A stretch of 64,000 nt of DNA, from positions 1 through 64,000 of the forward strand of contig NZ_BILV01000007.1 in the NCBI RefSeq assembly GCF_004000745.1, in the 5' to 3' direction. Positions 40,637 through 49,280 of this stretch are shown here, piece after piece; positions within the stretch are counted from its first letter, which is position 1, and every line of letters begins with the position of its first letter. Below the pieces are notes generated by a model. The model worked only from the letters and a program-made list of their open reading frames with translations, made no database searches and was not told the origin of the DNA. This DNA comes from Paenibacillus barengoltzii NBRC 101215 (GTDB taxonomy: Bacteria; Bacillota; Bacilli; Paenibacillales; Paenibacillaceae). The position numbers and the translations under genes are program-made.

Positions 40637-40822
40637 TCACGACAAGAAGTAATCAACGGTCACGCCGAAATAATCCGCTAAAATTTTCAACTTATCTGTT
40701 TTGGGACGATACTTCCCTTTCTTCCAGTTTGTTAGCGTCGCCGTAGAAATCCCCGTATCCTTAGAAACTTGATAAGGGGTTTTCCCTGTCTGCTTTAACA
40801 GACCTAGGAATTTTTCGTACAT
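40637..40822 (-). CDS. Cro-like repressor
   Basis: A 61-aa single XRE HTH domain (PYQVSKDTGISTATLTNWKK, then DKLKILADYFGVTVDYFLS). It is clearly paralogous to the N-terminal domain of the repressor encoded on the other strand, so both should read the same operators at 40858-41004. First gene of the leftward early operon. AAGGAGTG precedes the ATG. Confidence 0.9.
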   Translation of the reverse strand: MYEKFLGLLKQTGKTPYQVSKDTGISTATLTNWKKGKYRPKTDKLKILADYFGVTVDYFLS

Positions 40823-40849
40823 GAATAAACACTCCTTCCTAAAAATGTA

Positions 40850-40879
40850 TTGACTAGTAGCTAAGTTTTCTTATATAAT
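40850..40879 (+). promoter_or_regulatory. Rightward promoter in the lysogeny switch
   Basis: TTGACT (40850-40855), an 18-base spacer and TATAAT (40874-40879) face the repressor gene. The spacer holds a repressor half-site (TAGCTAAGTTTTCT). It would give a leader of about 155 bases for the repressor mRNA. A leftward promoter for cro must overlap the same region, but I cannot place it surely. Confidence 0.55.
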
Positions 40880-41004
40880 CATAGCGTCACCTAAATTATA
40901 AAAGTTTTCTTAGCTACCCTTGATCAATAGCTCAGATTTCTAAGCTATGTTTGTATACTAGCATAGGTTTCTGACATAGTCAACGGGGTTTAGCTTAGTT
41001 TTCT
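40858..41004. promoter_or_regulatory. Operator array of the lysogeny switch
   Basis: Five related sites occur between cro and the repressor gene. Starts are at about 40858, 40903, 40927, 40959 and 40991, with a common TAGCT-AG-TTTCT-AGCTA pattern. The middle one (40927-40948) is a 22-bp inverted repeat, ATAGCTCAG against CTAAGCTAT, with one mismatch. They are probable binding sites for the repressor and Cro. Confidence 0.7.
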
Positions 41005-41041
41005 ATTTTATTTTTTTTAGCCAAACCCTTTGGAGGTTACT

Positions 41042-41659
41042 ATGTACGAAATATTTGAAAGGCTGTTAGCGGAACACAATGTTACTGCGTATCGTGTAGC
41101 TAAAGAGACTGGCATAACTACAGCAACTTTCACAAGCTGGAAACAAGGAAAATACACTCCCAAACAAGATAAATTGCAGAAGATTGCAGATTACTTTGGG
41201 GTATCCATTGATTATTTAATGGGAAGAACTCAAGATCCCACTCCAATTAAGCTGAATAATGTAATTGAAAATGTAGAGATGGTCAAAATTCCGATTTACG
41301 GAGAGATTAGAGCCGGTTATAACAGCCTGGCGCAACAAGACATCATTGGATATGAAATCGTAGCGAAAGACAGCGTTGCTGACGGTGAGTACTTTTTTCT
41401 TATCGTTAAAGGAGATTCTATGATCGAAGAGGGAATTCGCGAGGGCATGCGGGTTTTAGTGCGAAAGCAACGTACATGTCAACACGGCAAAATAGGTGTT
41501 GTAGTTGTAAACGGTGATGAGGGGACTTTGAAACGAGTTTATTACGAAGATGACAATGTCATCCTGCAGGCTGCTAACCGAAATATTCCTCCTAGGGTAT
41601 ATCCAATCGATGAGGTTATGATCCAGGGACAGGTAACGCAGGTGATTTTCGATGTATAA
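41042..41659 (+). CDS. LexA-like phage repressor (CI-type, S24 peptidase)
   Basis: A 205-aa lysogeny repressor. Residues 1-62 are an XRE HTH (YRVAKETGITTATFTSWKQG). Residues ~82-205 are an S24 self-cleaving domain with a likely cleavage site Ala91-Gly92, catalytic Ser126 (KGDSM) and Lys164 (TLKRVYY). RecA-stimulated self-cleavage should induce the phage on DNA damage. ATG 41042 has GGAGG five bases upstream; an ATG at 41030 is poorer. Confidence 0.94.
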   Translation: MYEIFERLLAEHNVTAYRVAKETGITTATFTSWKQGKYTPKQDKLQKIADYFGVSIDYLMGRTQDPTPIKLNNVIENVEMVKIPIYGEIRAGYNSLAQQDIIGYEIVAKDSVADGEYFFLIVKGDSMIEEGIREGMRVLVRKQRTCQHGKIGVVVVNGDEGTLKRVYYEDDNVILQAANRNIPPRVYPIDEVMIQGQVTQVIFDV

Positions 41660-42041
41660 CATTGGAATCATCTACGACTATAACGAAAATGGATCTTGGC
41701 CAGCCTGGATGATCGTAAAGCCCGAATCGGGTGAGTTTGACTGGAAACAAGAAACTATCTACTTACCACTGCATCCCCCATTCCAGCGTATATACCGAGA
41801 GGATTTAGACGAGTCTGATTTTGGACTGGCTATCGTACAAACAGAGCTTGTAGTAAGTACAGAACGACCTGACCAGATTGGTATTTTCTTACCTCGAGTA
41901 AAGGAGAGAATTAGAAAGATCCGCGGTGAAGAGTTTACCCCCTTCTTTCATATGAGCGATATCCGGCATTTTGTACTACAGATGGCCGACATAGAGATTG
42001 TAATGCAAATGAACCTAGCCTCAATTATGGATTTCAGATAA
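41652..42041 (+). CDS. Hypothetical protein coupled to the repressor
   Basis: A 129-aa acidic protein (MYNIGIIYDYNENGSWPAWM...). It has no HExxH, so it is not ImmA. It has strand-rich parts (LGLAIVQTELVVSTERPDQI region) and a C-terminal helix with HFVLQMADIEIVMQMNLASI. It overlaps the repressor end by eight bases and must be expressed in the lysogen. A role in repressor control or superinfection exclusion is possible. Not recognised. Confidence 0.75.
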   Translation: MYNIGIIYDYNENGSWPAWMIVKPESGEFDWKQETIYLPLHPPFQRIYREDLDESDFGLAIVQTELVVSTERPDQIGIFLPRVKERIRKIRGEEFTPFFHMSDIRHFVLQMADIEIVMQMNLASIMDFR

Positions 42042-42122
42042 TACCCTGCGCTTTCCGGCCGCAAGGCCGTTCACTATATACTAAAAACCGAACATACATT
42101 CCGTTTAAGGTGGTGAATGTAA

Positions 42123-43400
42123 GTGCCTAGAAGAAAGAAAGAGGAGTTACCTCCTAATGTCCGTAAGCGCGGCAAGGGTTACACTTATCGCTATGAAGTA
42201 CCGGTTACGAAACCAGACGGGACGAAGGGAAGAAAACAAAAGGAGACCAAGCAGTACCCAACTCCGTTAGAGGCTTATCAAGCGGGTGTGATCATCGAAG
42301 CGAAGCTGCTCGAAGGACTTTATGTTGATGAGCAAAACATTCTGTTCATTGATTGGGCAAAGCAGGCAATCGAGCTGTATGCCGCAGAGAAGGAGCTCAA
42401 ACCCGGTACTATCGAAGGTAAGTATGCACACTTGAAACAAGCTAAAGAAGCCTTCGCCGGTGTAAAGCTGAAGGACATTACGCCTTTACAGGTTCAAAAT
42501 TTTTTCCTTTCTCTTCGCGACAAGTACAAACTCGGGCAAAGCGCTATAAACGGCATCTATTCAACGATTTGCATGATATTCCAGCTCGCTAAGAGAATGC
42601 AAGTGATTGCTATTGACCCTACTGCAGAATCGGTTAAGCCGGCCGTTAAGCAGTCATTCGACGATCTAGAGGAATTAGCAGTCTCCGGTGATTTGCCAGA
42701 TTATCTTGAAAAAGGGCAACTCGTCGAATTACTCAAAGCTATTAAAGCTCTGGCCGCATCAGAAAAAGACCCTAAATTAGCCTTCGGAATGCGTCAGCTC
42801 TACCGGATCGTCTTTGTGCTGTCCTATACCGGCTTGCGGATCGGCGAGCTGTGTGCGCTGGAAGATGCAAGGGTTGATACTACCAAGCGGACAATGCGAA
42901 TCATTGCTAACCTGTACATCCCTAAGGGAGGTATACGAAAGTATGAGTTAGTTACACCAAAAAATAAGCCGTCGATCCGGACTGTTGATTTCAGCGATAC
43001 GGTCTCGACTGTAATTGAAAACCAAAGGACCGATCTTAAGTCGTTCAGGTTGCTTTGCGGCCCTAAATTTCATCAGGACCCAAATCGAAGATTTTTATTT
43101 GTAAGTTACAAAGACTACCCTGGATACCCACTGCACCCTGCTACCGTAGAGTATACCTTGAAGAACGTTCTTACTGCTGCGGGGTTGCCAACGACGATCA
43201 CACCACATAGCTTGAGACACACCTTTACGAGTCTGAGCGCCGAAGCCGGCGCATCGTTGGAGGATATCCAAAAGCAACTCGGACATGCTACGGATGAGAT
43301 GACAAAACGAGTTTATTATCATGTTACAGAAGCACGCCGTCGGGCTAATGTCGAAAAGCTCGACAACCTCATGCAAGACCTCATATCCACAATAAGTTAG
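42123..43400 (+). CDS. int: Tyrosine integrase
   Basis: A 425-aa site-specific recombinase. It has an N-terminal arm-binding AP2-like domain (KRGKGYTYRYEVPVTKPDG), a core-binding SAM-like domain (~75-175), and a catalytic domain with SYTGLRIGELCAL (Arg), PHSLRHTFTSL (His-x-x-Arg), QLGHATDEMT (His) and RVYYHV (Tyr). The start is GTG 42123 with AAGGTGG ten bases upstream. Its stop is 71 bases from attR. It should integrate attP into the xyl operator sequence. Confidence 0.95.
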   Translation: MPRRKKEELPPNVRKRGKGYTYRYEVPVTKPDGTKGRKQKETKQYPTPLEAYQAGVIIEAKLLEGLYVDEQNILFIDWAKQAIELYAAEKELKPGTIEGKYAHLKQAKEAFAGVKLKDITPLQVQNFFLSLRDKYKLGQSAINGIYSTICMIFQLAKRMQVIAIDPTAESVKPAVKQSFDDLEELAVSGDLPDYLEKGQLVELLKAIKALAASEKDPKLAFGMRQLYRIVFVLSYTGLRIGELCALEDARVDTTKRTMRIIANLYIPKGGIRKYELVTPKNKPSIRTVDFSDTVSTVIENQRTDLKSFRLLCGPKFHQDPNRRFLFVSYKDYPGYPLHPATVEYTLKNVLTAAGLPTTITPHSLRHTFTSLSAEAGASLEDIQKQLGHATDEMTKRVYYHVTEARRRANVEKLDNLMQDLISTIS

Positions 43401-43405
43401 CCCTT

Positions 43406-43451
43406 TTGTGGGCAAATTGTGGGCAAAACCTCGAATGCACCGCGTCATTAT
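43406..43451. repeat. Right integrase arm sites
   Basis: TTGTGGGCAA is repeated at 43406-43415 and 43417-43426 with the same 11-bp period as beside attL. GCGTCATTAT at 43442-43451 is the exact inverse of the site at 3140-3149. They lie between the integrase stop and the attR core. Confidence 0.6.
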
Positions 43452-43471
43452 CGCGCTTTTCTATATCTTAC

Positions 43472-43495
43472 TTTGTCTAGTAAACTAACAAAGTT
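43472..43495. other. attR core of the prophage
   Basis: Identical over 24 bp to attL at 3103-3126. Phage sequence with the integrase lies to the left, and the xylR promoter region to the right. It also forms a XylR operator with one mismatch in the left arm (TTACTTT against AAACTAA, 43468-43488). Confidence 0.9.
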
Positions 43496-43496
43496 A

Positions 43497-43527
43497 TTGA
43501 TTTTACCTGGGACGTTTATGTTATGAT
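43497..43527 (+). promoter_or_regulatory. Tentative xylR promoter
   Basis: TTGATT (43497-43502) and TATGAT (43522-43527) are 19 bases apart, two more than ideal. They start directly after the attR core and lie wholly in host DNA, about 57 bases before the xylR ATG. The operator just upstream suggests autoregulation. Confidence 0.45.
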
Positions 43528-43583
43528 GCGTATAGACACAATATTGCCATGCTAACAAGCTTGGGTATAACGAGGGAGTTTAC

Positions 43584-44783
43584 ATGAAAATCACAGGCGA
43601 CCAACAGCTGATCAAAAAAATGAATAAAACGATCGTCCTGGATACGATTCGTCAGCGTCAACCCTTGTCTCGTGCGGATATCTCCGCTGCGATTGGCTTG
43701 AACAAGGCGACCGTATCGTCCCTCGTCTCCGAGTTGATCGACAGTCATCTGGTTACCGAGATCGGCCCCGGCGAATCCAGCGGCGGGCGCAAGCCGACCT
43801 TACTGCTCTTTAACCGCAATGCCGGATATGCCATTGGCATCGACATCCGCGTCAATGATTTACTGGCCGTGCTGGTTGATCTGGAGGGCCACGTGCTTCA
43901 GGAAAAATTGGTGCCGCTTCGCGACTTCAGTCCGGAGCACGTACTGGATCAGATTCGTCAGACTATCCATGAGTTTCGCCAGCAATTACCCGAATCCCCG
44001 TATGGGATCGTGGGGATCGGCATTGGCGTACCCGGGCTCGTCGACGACAAGAGCCGGGTGATCTCCGCACCCAACCTGGACTGGAACAAGGTTGAATTAT
44101 TAGAACCGCTGGCCTCCGAATTCGGGGCCAATCTTCATATTGATAACGAGGCCAACGCCGGCGCGATAGGCGAGAAGCTCTTTGGGGCCGGACGCGAGGC
44201 CCAAAACTTGATCTACCTCAGCATCGGGATCGGCATCGGTTCCGGCATTATCGTTGGCGGCGAACTGTACCGCGGCACGTCGAATTTCTCCGGCGAAGTT
44301 GGTCATATGACCGTCGCCGAGAACGGCCCGCTCTGCCGCTGCGGCAACCGCGGCTGCTGGGAAACGCTCGCCTCGGAGAAGGCGTTGCTTGACCGAGCCG
44401 CCAAGGTGTGGGGAGAACAGCACCCCGACCTGGAGGAGATGCTTCAACTGGCCCGCGGCGGTGACTCCCGGGCGACCCAGCTCCTGAATGAAATCGGCGC
44501 CCAGCTTGGCGTTGGACTCGCCAATTTGGTCAACATCCTCAATCCGGAGCTGATCGTCATCGGCAACCGTCTGTCGCTAGCCGGGGACCTCATTGAGGAT
44601 GCGATGCTGCGCACCATCGAAAACCGCAGCTTGTCTTATCACCGGAAGAAATCCGCAGTAGCTTTCGCCAACTTAGGCATCCGATCGACCGCACTCGGCG
44701 CCGCCTCCATGCCGATTACTGCGTTCCTCAGCGAACCGGATTCCGTTCCTGTGCAAGTCAGCGGCTCGACAGCCGGCCTTTGA
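43584..44783 (+). CDS. xylR: Xylose operon repressor, ROK family
   Basis: A 399-aa repressor of the xyl genes. Residues ~10-75 are a winged HTH (LSRADISAAIGLNKATVSSL). The rest is a ROK sugar-kinase-like sensor domain with GIDIRVNDLLAVLVDLEGH, ENGPLCRCGNRGCWETLAS (the ROK zinc motif) and NILNPELIVIGN. Xylose binding should release it from TTAGTTT...AAACTAA operators. GAGGGAG precedes the ATG. In the phage-free chromosome it would be divergent from xylA and share the operator. Confidence 0.95.
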   Translation: MKITGDQQLIKKMNKTIVLDTIRQRQPLSRADISAAIGLNKATVSSLVSELIDSHLVTEIGPGESSGGRKPTLLLFNRNAGYAIGIDIRVNDLLAVLVDLEGHVLQEKLVPLRDFSPEHVLDQIRQTIHEFRQQLPESPYGIVGIGIGVPGLVDDKSRVISAPNLDWNKVELLEPLASEFGANLHIDNEANAGAIGEKLFGAGREAQNLIYLSIGIGIGSGIIVGGELYRGTSNFSGEVGHMTVAENGPLCRCGNRGCWETLASEKALLDRAAKVWGEQHPDLEEMLQLARGGDSRATQLLNEIGAQLGVGLANLVNILNPELIVIGNRLSLAGDLIEDAMLRTIENRSLSYHRKKSAVAFANLGIRSTALGAASMPITAFLSEPDSVPVQVSGSTAGL

Positions 44784-44792
44784 TCCAAAAAG

Positions 44793-44840
44793 AATAACCC
44801 GCAGTCTCGTGTTCTATATTCCACGAGACTGCAGGTTATT
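44793..44840. terminator. Bidirectional terminator between xylR and the sensor diguanylate protein
   Basis: AATAACCCGCAGTCTCGTG and CACGAGACTGCAGGTTATT form a 19-bp stem with one mismatch. T tracts follow on both strands (weaker on the minus). It separates two convergent genes. Confidence 0.9.
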
Positions 44841-44841
44841 T

Positions 44842-47800
44842 TTATGCCATCTCATCCAGCGGGAAGCTTCGCAGCAAATCGCGCAGCTCTACCTCCGGAA
44901 GCGGCTTGCTAATATAATACCCTTGAATGACATCGCATTTCGCGCGGCGTACATGCTCCATCTGCTGCTTGGTTTCTACACCTTCGGCGATGACCTGAAG
45001 CCCCATTTTGCGTCCGATCAGAACGATTGCTTTCGCGAGCGAACGGCTGTCATCCTGTTCCGGCAAATGCTCAATAAATGATCGATCCACCTTCAATGTT
45101 GTAATTGGCATCTGCTTAAGTGACCCCAGCGAGGAATAGCCGGTGCCAAAATCATCTAATGCGATTTGAATGCCGTTGGCCTTCAATTCATTGAGCTTCG
45201 GCACCAGTGATTCCAACGTTTCCATAATCATCGACTCGGTAATTTCCAGCTCTAAGTATTCAGGATTCAAGCCGGTCTCCTGAAGGATCTGCAACACCTT
45301 GCCAACAAAGTCTTCTTCAAGCAGCTGAACCACGGAAATGTTCACAGCGATTTTATACGTTCCAAACCCGTCGTCCTCAAGACGTTTGGCGAAAGCACAC
45401 GCTTCTCGCAGCACCCATTCGCCGATTGGGACGATCAGGCGGCTGTCCTCGGCTATTTTGATAAAGGATAAAGGCGATACGAAGCCAAGTTCCGGACTGT
45501 TCCAACGGATCAGCGCTTCAAACCCGCAAATTTGGCCGTCGCGAACCGAGATTTGAGGCTGGTAGTGAATGATGAACTCCCCCCGGTCGAGCGCATGCCG
45601 CAGGTTCTTTTCCAAGACCACTCGCTCATTAAACGCTTCAAGGAAAGCTGGAGCGAAGACGGCATATTGGCCTTTCCCCGCCTCTTTGGCCGCGTACATC
45701 GCGACGTCGGCATTCTTGAGAAGTTCCTCCGGGCTCCGTCCGTCTTCCGGGTAGAACGATATTCCGATGCTAATCGATACATACAGATCGCTGTCGTCTA
45801 TCCGGAACGGCTCCTTGAATCCCTGGATCAGCTTTTGGGCCAGTCCCGTTGCTTCTTCCTTCCCCGCATCATTCATCAGAATTACAAACTCATCCCCGCC
45901 GAGGCGAAAGAGCATCCCGGCCTCTCCAATCAGGGAGGTCAAGCGAGCGCTGGCCTGTATCAGCAGCCGATCCCCAAATTTATGCCCCAACGTATCATTA
46001 ATAAATTTAAAATTATCCGTATCTACGAAAAATAATGCGGCTTTGGCATCCTCTCGGGAAACCAGTTCATCCATTTTCTCAAGCAAATATAACCGGTTCG
46101 GCAAGTCGCTAAGTGTGTCGTAGTAGGCGAGATGCCGCATCCGCTGCTGGTACAATTTCAACTGGTGAATATCGATATTCGATCCCACCATCCGATAGGC
46201 CCGCCCTTGATCATCAAACAGCGCTTTCCCTCGTCCTAAAAACCAGCGGTACTCCCCGTTTTTGCACCGCAGCCGATATTCGCACTCGAAGACCTCTTTG
46301 ACCCCTGCCTGTAAGGACGCAAATTCCTCATGGATTTTCACATTATCTTCCGGATGGACCACCTGTTGCATCATCTCGCTGGTTATTAAATCCTCTTGTT
46401 CGTAACCCAGCAGTTCAAACCATCTCGGCGAATAATACCGATGGTTCCGATCCAAATCCCACTCCCAAATGCCGCCGTTGGATGCCTCCGTGACCATGCG
46501 ATAGCGCTCTTCGCTACGTCTTAGCCGCTCCTGATTATCCAGCAGCATATCGAAGTTCTGTCTTAATTCTTCCTGAGTCGCCGTTAACTCTAAATGCGCA
46601 GCCTCCAGCTCCTGATAGCTGTAATGCAACTTATTTTCGAATTGCTTACGCTCTTCGATATCTACACCAGTCATGATGAAAACATCCGGGTCACCTTTCA
46701 GTCCAGGAATCACTGTCGTGCGGAACAAGAACGCCTTATCCTTCCCTTGATCCGCGCAAAATAAATGAATCTCGCAATGATCCACAAAGCGATACGCAAG
46801 CGCCTGATCCAGCAGCGGAATCAACTCCCGGCATGCGTGCTGCAGCAGAGAATGCTCCGTATATGGCCGTCCAATCGCTTCTCCTTCCCGAATACCGGTA
46901 ATCATCTCGGCGTACCGATTGAAACGCACCGTTGTCCCGTCACCATGTACCGCCCAAATAAACAGGTTGCTATGATCCAGCACTTCCCTCGAAAATTCCC
47001 GTTCGCCGTGAATCGTGCGGCGCAGACGTTTGATGTACGTCCGAAGTAAAGTGTAGCCGATGGCTCCCCCTCCGACCAACAGTCCGCCGATGAGAATCAG
47101 TCGGTTCCGTAATGCGTAAGAGTAGGATTCAGAATGGGTGAAGAAATATTTCAGATAGAGCTCCTCATACACCCCTGAGCGCTTCACATCATCAATCCGG
47201 CGGTTCACATACTCAACCAACTCCGGCATTTGCTTGCTGATCCCATAAGCCACATCGCAGGGATACAAACCTTCCAGCAACTTGTGAACCTCTCCGGTCA
47301 TGTCCTGCTTAACAATCAAATAATCGACGACGTTTTCATTCTCAAACAGCAGGTCGATTTCTCCCCGTTTTAATGCGGCAAGGGCCGCTTCGACGGTAGG
47401 ATATGTACGATAAGACGTTACACCAACTTTAGTCCGTAAAATATCTTCCGTATATTGTCCGGCGCCTACGCCAACGGAATATTGGTGGAGTTCATCCGTC
47501 CTTAATGAGCCGCGAAAATGTTCTCCCGCATAGACTCCGATATAAGTCCGCATCACCGGCTTGGAAAATAGCACATCCTGCCTTCGATTCTCTTGGATCG
47601 CCATTAATCCGGACGTATCCGCCTCCCCTTCCGTAAGAGCTTGGTACACGTTTTTCCAATCCGAGGTGGAGTAAACCAGCGTATAGTCCTTCTCTTTGAA
47701 GAGCATGTGGGTTAATTCCAGATCGAAGCCCATCAGAAATCCGTTTTGACTGAACTTATAAGGAGGATAGTCCAGCTCCGTCTGGTAACGAACCTCTTTC

Positions 47801-47889
47801 TGCTCCGCTTCGGCTGTTGTCGAGCCTAACCCCGCCGTGACCAAAACCACAAGCAGGAATGCCACCCATAACAGACGGATTTGCTTCAT
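44842..47889 (-). CDS. Membrane sensor: periplasmic-binding domain, PAS, GGDEF and EAL
   Basis: A 1015-aa c-di-GMP signalling protein. Signal peptide 1-28, an extracytoplasmic SBP_bac_3 solute-binding domain (~32-250, ELDYPPYKFSQNGFLMGFDL), one membrane helix (~263-283), two PAS domains (~300-570), a coiled coil between them, GGDEF (RLGGDEFVIL, intact, ~665) and EAL (GFEALIRW, intact, ~787; DDFGTGYSS; KVDRSFI). Both enzymatic motifs are complete, so it may make or degrade c-di-GMP in response to an amino-acid-like ligand. AAGGGTG precedes the ATG. Confidence 0.93.
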   Translation of the reverse strand: MKQIRLLWVAFLLVVLVTAGLGSTTAEAEQKEVRYQTELDYPPYKFSQNGFLMGFDLELTHMLFKEKDYTLVYSTSDWKNVYQALTEGEADTSGLMAIQENRRQDVLFSKPVMRTYIGVYAGEHFRGSLRTDELHQYSVGVGAGQYTEDILRTKVGVTSYRTYPTVEAALAALKRGEIDLLFENENVVDYLIVKQDMTGEVHKLLEGLYPCDVAYGISKQMPELVEYVNRRIDDVKRSGVYEELYLKYFFTHSESYSYALRNRLILIGGLLVGGGAIGYTLLRTYIKRLRRTIHGEREFSREVLDHSNLFIWAVHGDGTTVRFNRYAEMITGIREGEAIGRPYTEHSLLQHACRELIPLLDQALAYRFVDHCEIHLFCADQGKDKAFLFRTTVIPGLKGDPDVFIMTGVDIEERKQFENKLHYSYQELEAAHLELTATQEELRQNFDMLLDNQERLRRSEERYRMVTEASNGGIWEWDLDRNHRYYSPRWFELLGYEQEDLITSEMMQQVVHPEDNVKIHEEFASLQAGVKEVFECEYRLRCKNGEYRWFLGRGKALFDDQGRAYRMVGSNIDIHQLKLYQQRMRHLAYYDTLSDLPNRLYLLEKMDELVSREDAKAALFFVDTDNFKFINDTLGHKFGDRLLIQASARLTSLIGEAGMLFRLGGDEFVILMNDAGKEEATGLAQKLIQGFKEPFRIDDSDLYVSISIGISFYPEDGRSPEELLKNADVAMYAAKEAGKGQYAVFAPAFLEAFNERVVLEKNLRHALDRGEFIIHYQPQISVRDGQICGFEALIRWNSPELGFVSPLSFIKIAEDSRLIVPIGEWVLREACAFAKRLEDDGFGTYKIAVNISVVQLLEEDFVGKVLQILQETGLNPEYLELEITESMIMETLESLVPKLNELKANGIQIALDDFGTGYSSLGSLKQMPITTLKVDRSFIEHLPEQDDSRSLAKAIVLIGRKMGLQVIAEGVETKQQMEHVRRAKCDVIQGYYISKPLPEVELRDLLRSFPLDEMA

Positions 47890-48008
47890 TCGCGATACAC
47901 CCTTTACGTTAGGATAGTGGAGGTACTATCAAATCACGAAAATTAGCATATTTTGCTTTATCTTATCATAGGAGTACAAGAAGACCTATGCCATATTACA
48001 TGGTTCTA

Positions 48009-48045
48009 CAAAAAAAAATAGACACCTCCTGATGAGAAGATGTCT
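48009..48045 (-). terminator. Terminator of the FocA-type gene
   Basis: AGACATCTTC and GGAGGTGTCT pair with two mismatches around a 6-base loop, followed on the minus strand by a run of nine T. Confidence 0.75.
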
Positions 48046-48060
48046 GACTGTACCTGTTGG

Positions 48061-48864
48061 CTATTTCGACGTACCGGAAGCATCCTCCGCATCCAGATAC
48101 GGCTTGTTGGCGAAATAGTACATAAAGCCCATCAACAGCACCCCGCCAACCAAATTACCTAGGGTGACAGGAATCAAGTTGTGAAGAACACCGCCAAACG
48201 ATATTGTGGCGGGATGGTCCAGCACCAAAGCGATGGCGAAGGTACACATATTCGCAATACTATGTTCATAACCGGAGATAAAAAAGCAGAAGACAAACAA
48301 CATCATCGCAAACATCTTCGCCCCATCCCCTTGCAGCGCCATCGGAATGAAAAAAGCCAGGCACACCAGCCAATTACAAAGAATGGCGCGGAAAAACAAT
48401 TCTGTGGCAGGAGTCGTCATCTTATGCTCAACTACGTTGAGCAAGAAGCTATTCACCGAAGCATCGGCAAATAAGCCCGTTAAGTAAATCAGAAGGGCAA
48501 AAGCGGCTGCGCCCAAAATATTGCCGAGGTAGCTAAACACCCATAACTTGGTGACATCCAGCCATTTCAGCCGTTTCCTTAAAGCCGCGTATGTATAATA
48601 GAACGTATTTCCGGTAAATAGATCCCCGCCGCCGTAAGCGATAAGAATAATTGCAGCGCCAAAGGTCAAGGCGGCCATCGGATAGGTCAGCGGCGAATGT
48701 TCCACGTAGAAGAAGTTCCCGCTCTTAAACGCAACGATGACTCCAAAACCGATAAACATGCTCGCCAGCATTGCTCTGGCAATATACCGGATATGACTTT
48801 GCATAAAAATCTTATATTTCTTGATTGCGAGCTCCTCAACTTTTAACAGCGATTCAGTCTCCAT
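48061..48864 (-). CDS. Formate/nitrite transporter family channel
   Basis: A 267-aa membrane channel of the FNT family (FocA/NirC). Six hydrophobic segments and the hallmark sequences are present: FIGFGVIVAF, the GGDLFTGNT loop (first broken helix), NWLVCLAFF (NWLVC) and a GYEHSIANM segment (the central His and the second broken helix). It passes formate, nitrite or similar anions, and the substrate cannot be told from sequence. GGGGGG lies four bases before the ATG. It is divergent from the Fur-box gene at 49105. Confidence 0.92.
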   Translation of the reverse strand: METESLLKVEELAIKKYKIFMQSHIRYIARAMLASMFIGFGVIVAFKSGNFFYVEHSPLTYPMAALTFGAAIILIAYGGGDLFTGNTFYYTYAALRKRLKWLDVTKLWVFSYLGNILGAAAFALLIYLTGLFADASVNSFLLNVVEHKMTTPATELFFRAILCNWLVCLAFFIPMALQGDGAKMFAMMLFVFCFFISGYEHSIANMCTFAIALVLDHPATISFGGVLHNLIPVTLGNLVGGVLLMGFMYYFANKPYLDAEDASGTSK

Positions 48865-48983
48865 AACGCCCCCCGTTAATTCATTTGATGATGTTCTTTG
48901 AGGTTAGCTTATCCCTTGTTGGCTGCAGCCATCCCATCACTCACCATTTTCGTTTAAATCTAAAATAAACGGTATTGCTGCTA

Positions 48984-49012
48984 TTTACAAGCGATACAGA
49001 TTTGTGCATAAT
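48984..49012 (+). promoter_or_regulatory. Promoter of the 51-aa Fur-box gene
   Basis: TTTACA (48984-48989), a 17-base spacer and CATAAT (49007-49012) point to the 51-aa ORF. The Fur box begins 16 bases after the -10, just past the expected start of transcription. Confidence 0.65.
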
Positions 49013-49028
49013 AAAAATGAGGATTATA

Positions 49029-49049
49029 TGATAATGATTATCATTATTA
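49029..49049. promoter_or_regulatory. Fur box
   Basis: ATAATGAT-T-ATCATTAT is a perfect 17-bp palindrome. It matches the 19-bp Fur consensus GATAATGATAATCATTATC at 17 positions. Iron-bound Fur would block the promoter at 48984. Confidence 0.85.
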
Positions 49050-49104
49050 ATTCAGAGCTGACCTGGTTTATCAACGAACAACAGTGTAAGAGGAGAGAAT
49101 GCCC

Positions 49105-49260
49105 ATGAGATTGTTAGCCGCCCGTAGAAAGACAAGGCTGAACATCGATGATTACTTGGATCTGCTCAATCTTGCCACCCATTTGGGCGACCGCCAATGG
49201 CAAAAGGAGATCATCCGCAAGCTGGAAATGATGCAATCCGAGGTAACTGACGTTCAATAG
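49105..49260 (+). CDS. Small Fur-controlled protein of 51 aa
   Basis: A 51-aa helical protein (MRLLAARRKTRLNIDDYLDL...), with a basic N-terminus and an amphipathic helix LLNLATHLGDRQWQKEIIRK. GAGGAGAG precedes the ATG. Promoter, Fur box and terminator make a single-gene unit, so it should be made under iron limitation. No family is recognised; a regulator or adaptor in iron sparing is possible. Confidence 0.75.
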   Translation: MRLLAARRKTRLNIDDYLDLLNLATHLGDRQWQKEIIRKLEMMQSEVTDVQ

Positions 49261-49280
49261 TCAGCCTATTCAAAATAAGT

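Larger units (their letters stand above)
3103..43495. mobile_element. Complete PBSX-type (contractile tail) temperate prophage, about 40.4 kb
   Basis: It is bounded by a perfect 24-bp direct repeat, with a tyrosine integrase next to the right copy. The module order is complete: integrase, LexA-like repressor, Cro, replication genes, late regulator, terminase, portal, head, connectors, sheath, tube, tape measure, baseplate, fibre, holin and endolysin. No essential structural gene looks broken, so the phage may be inducible. It lies between xylA and xylR. Confidence 0.95.
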
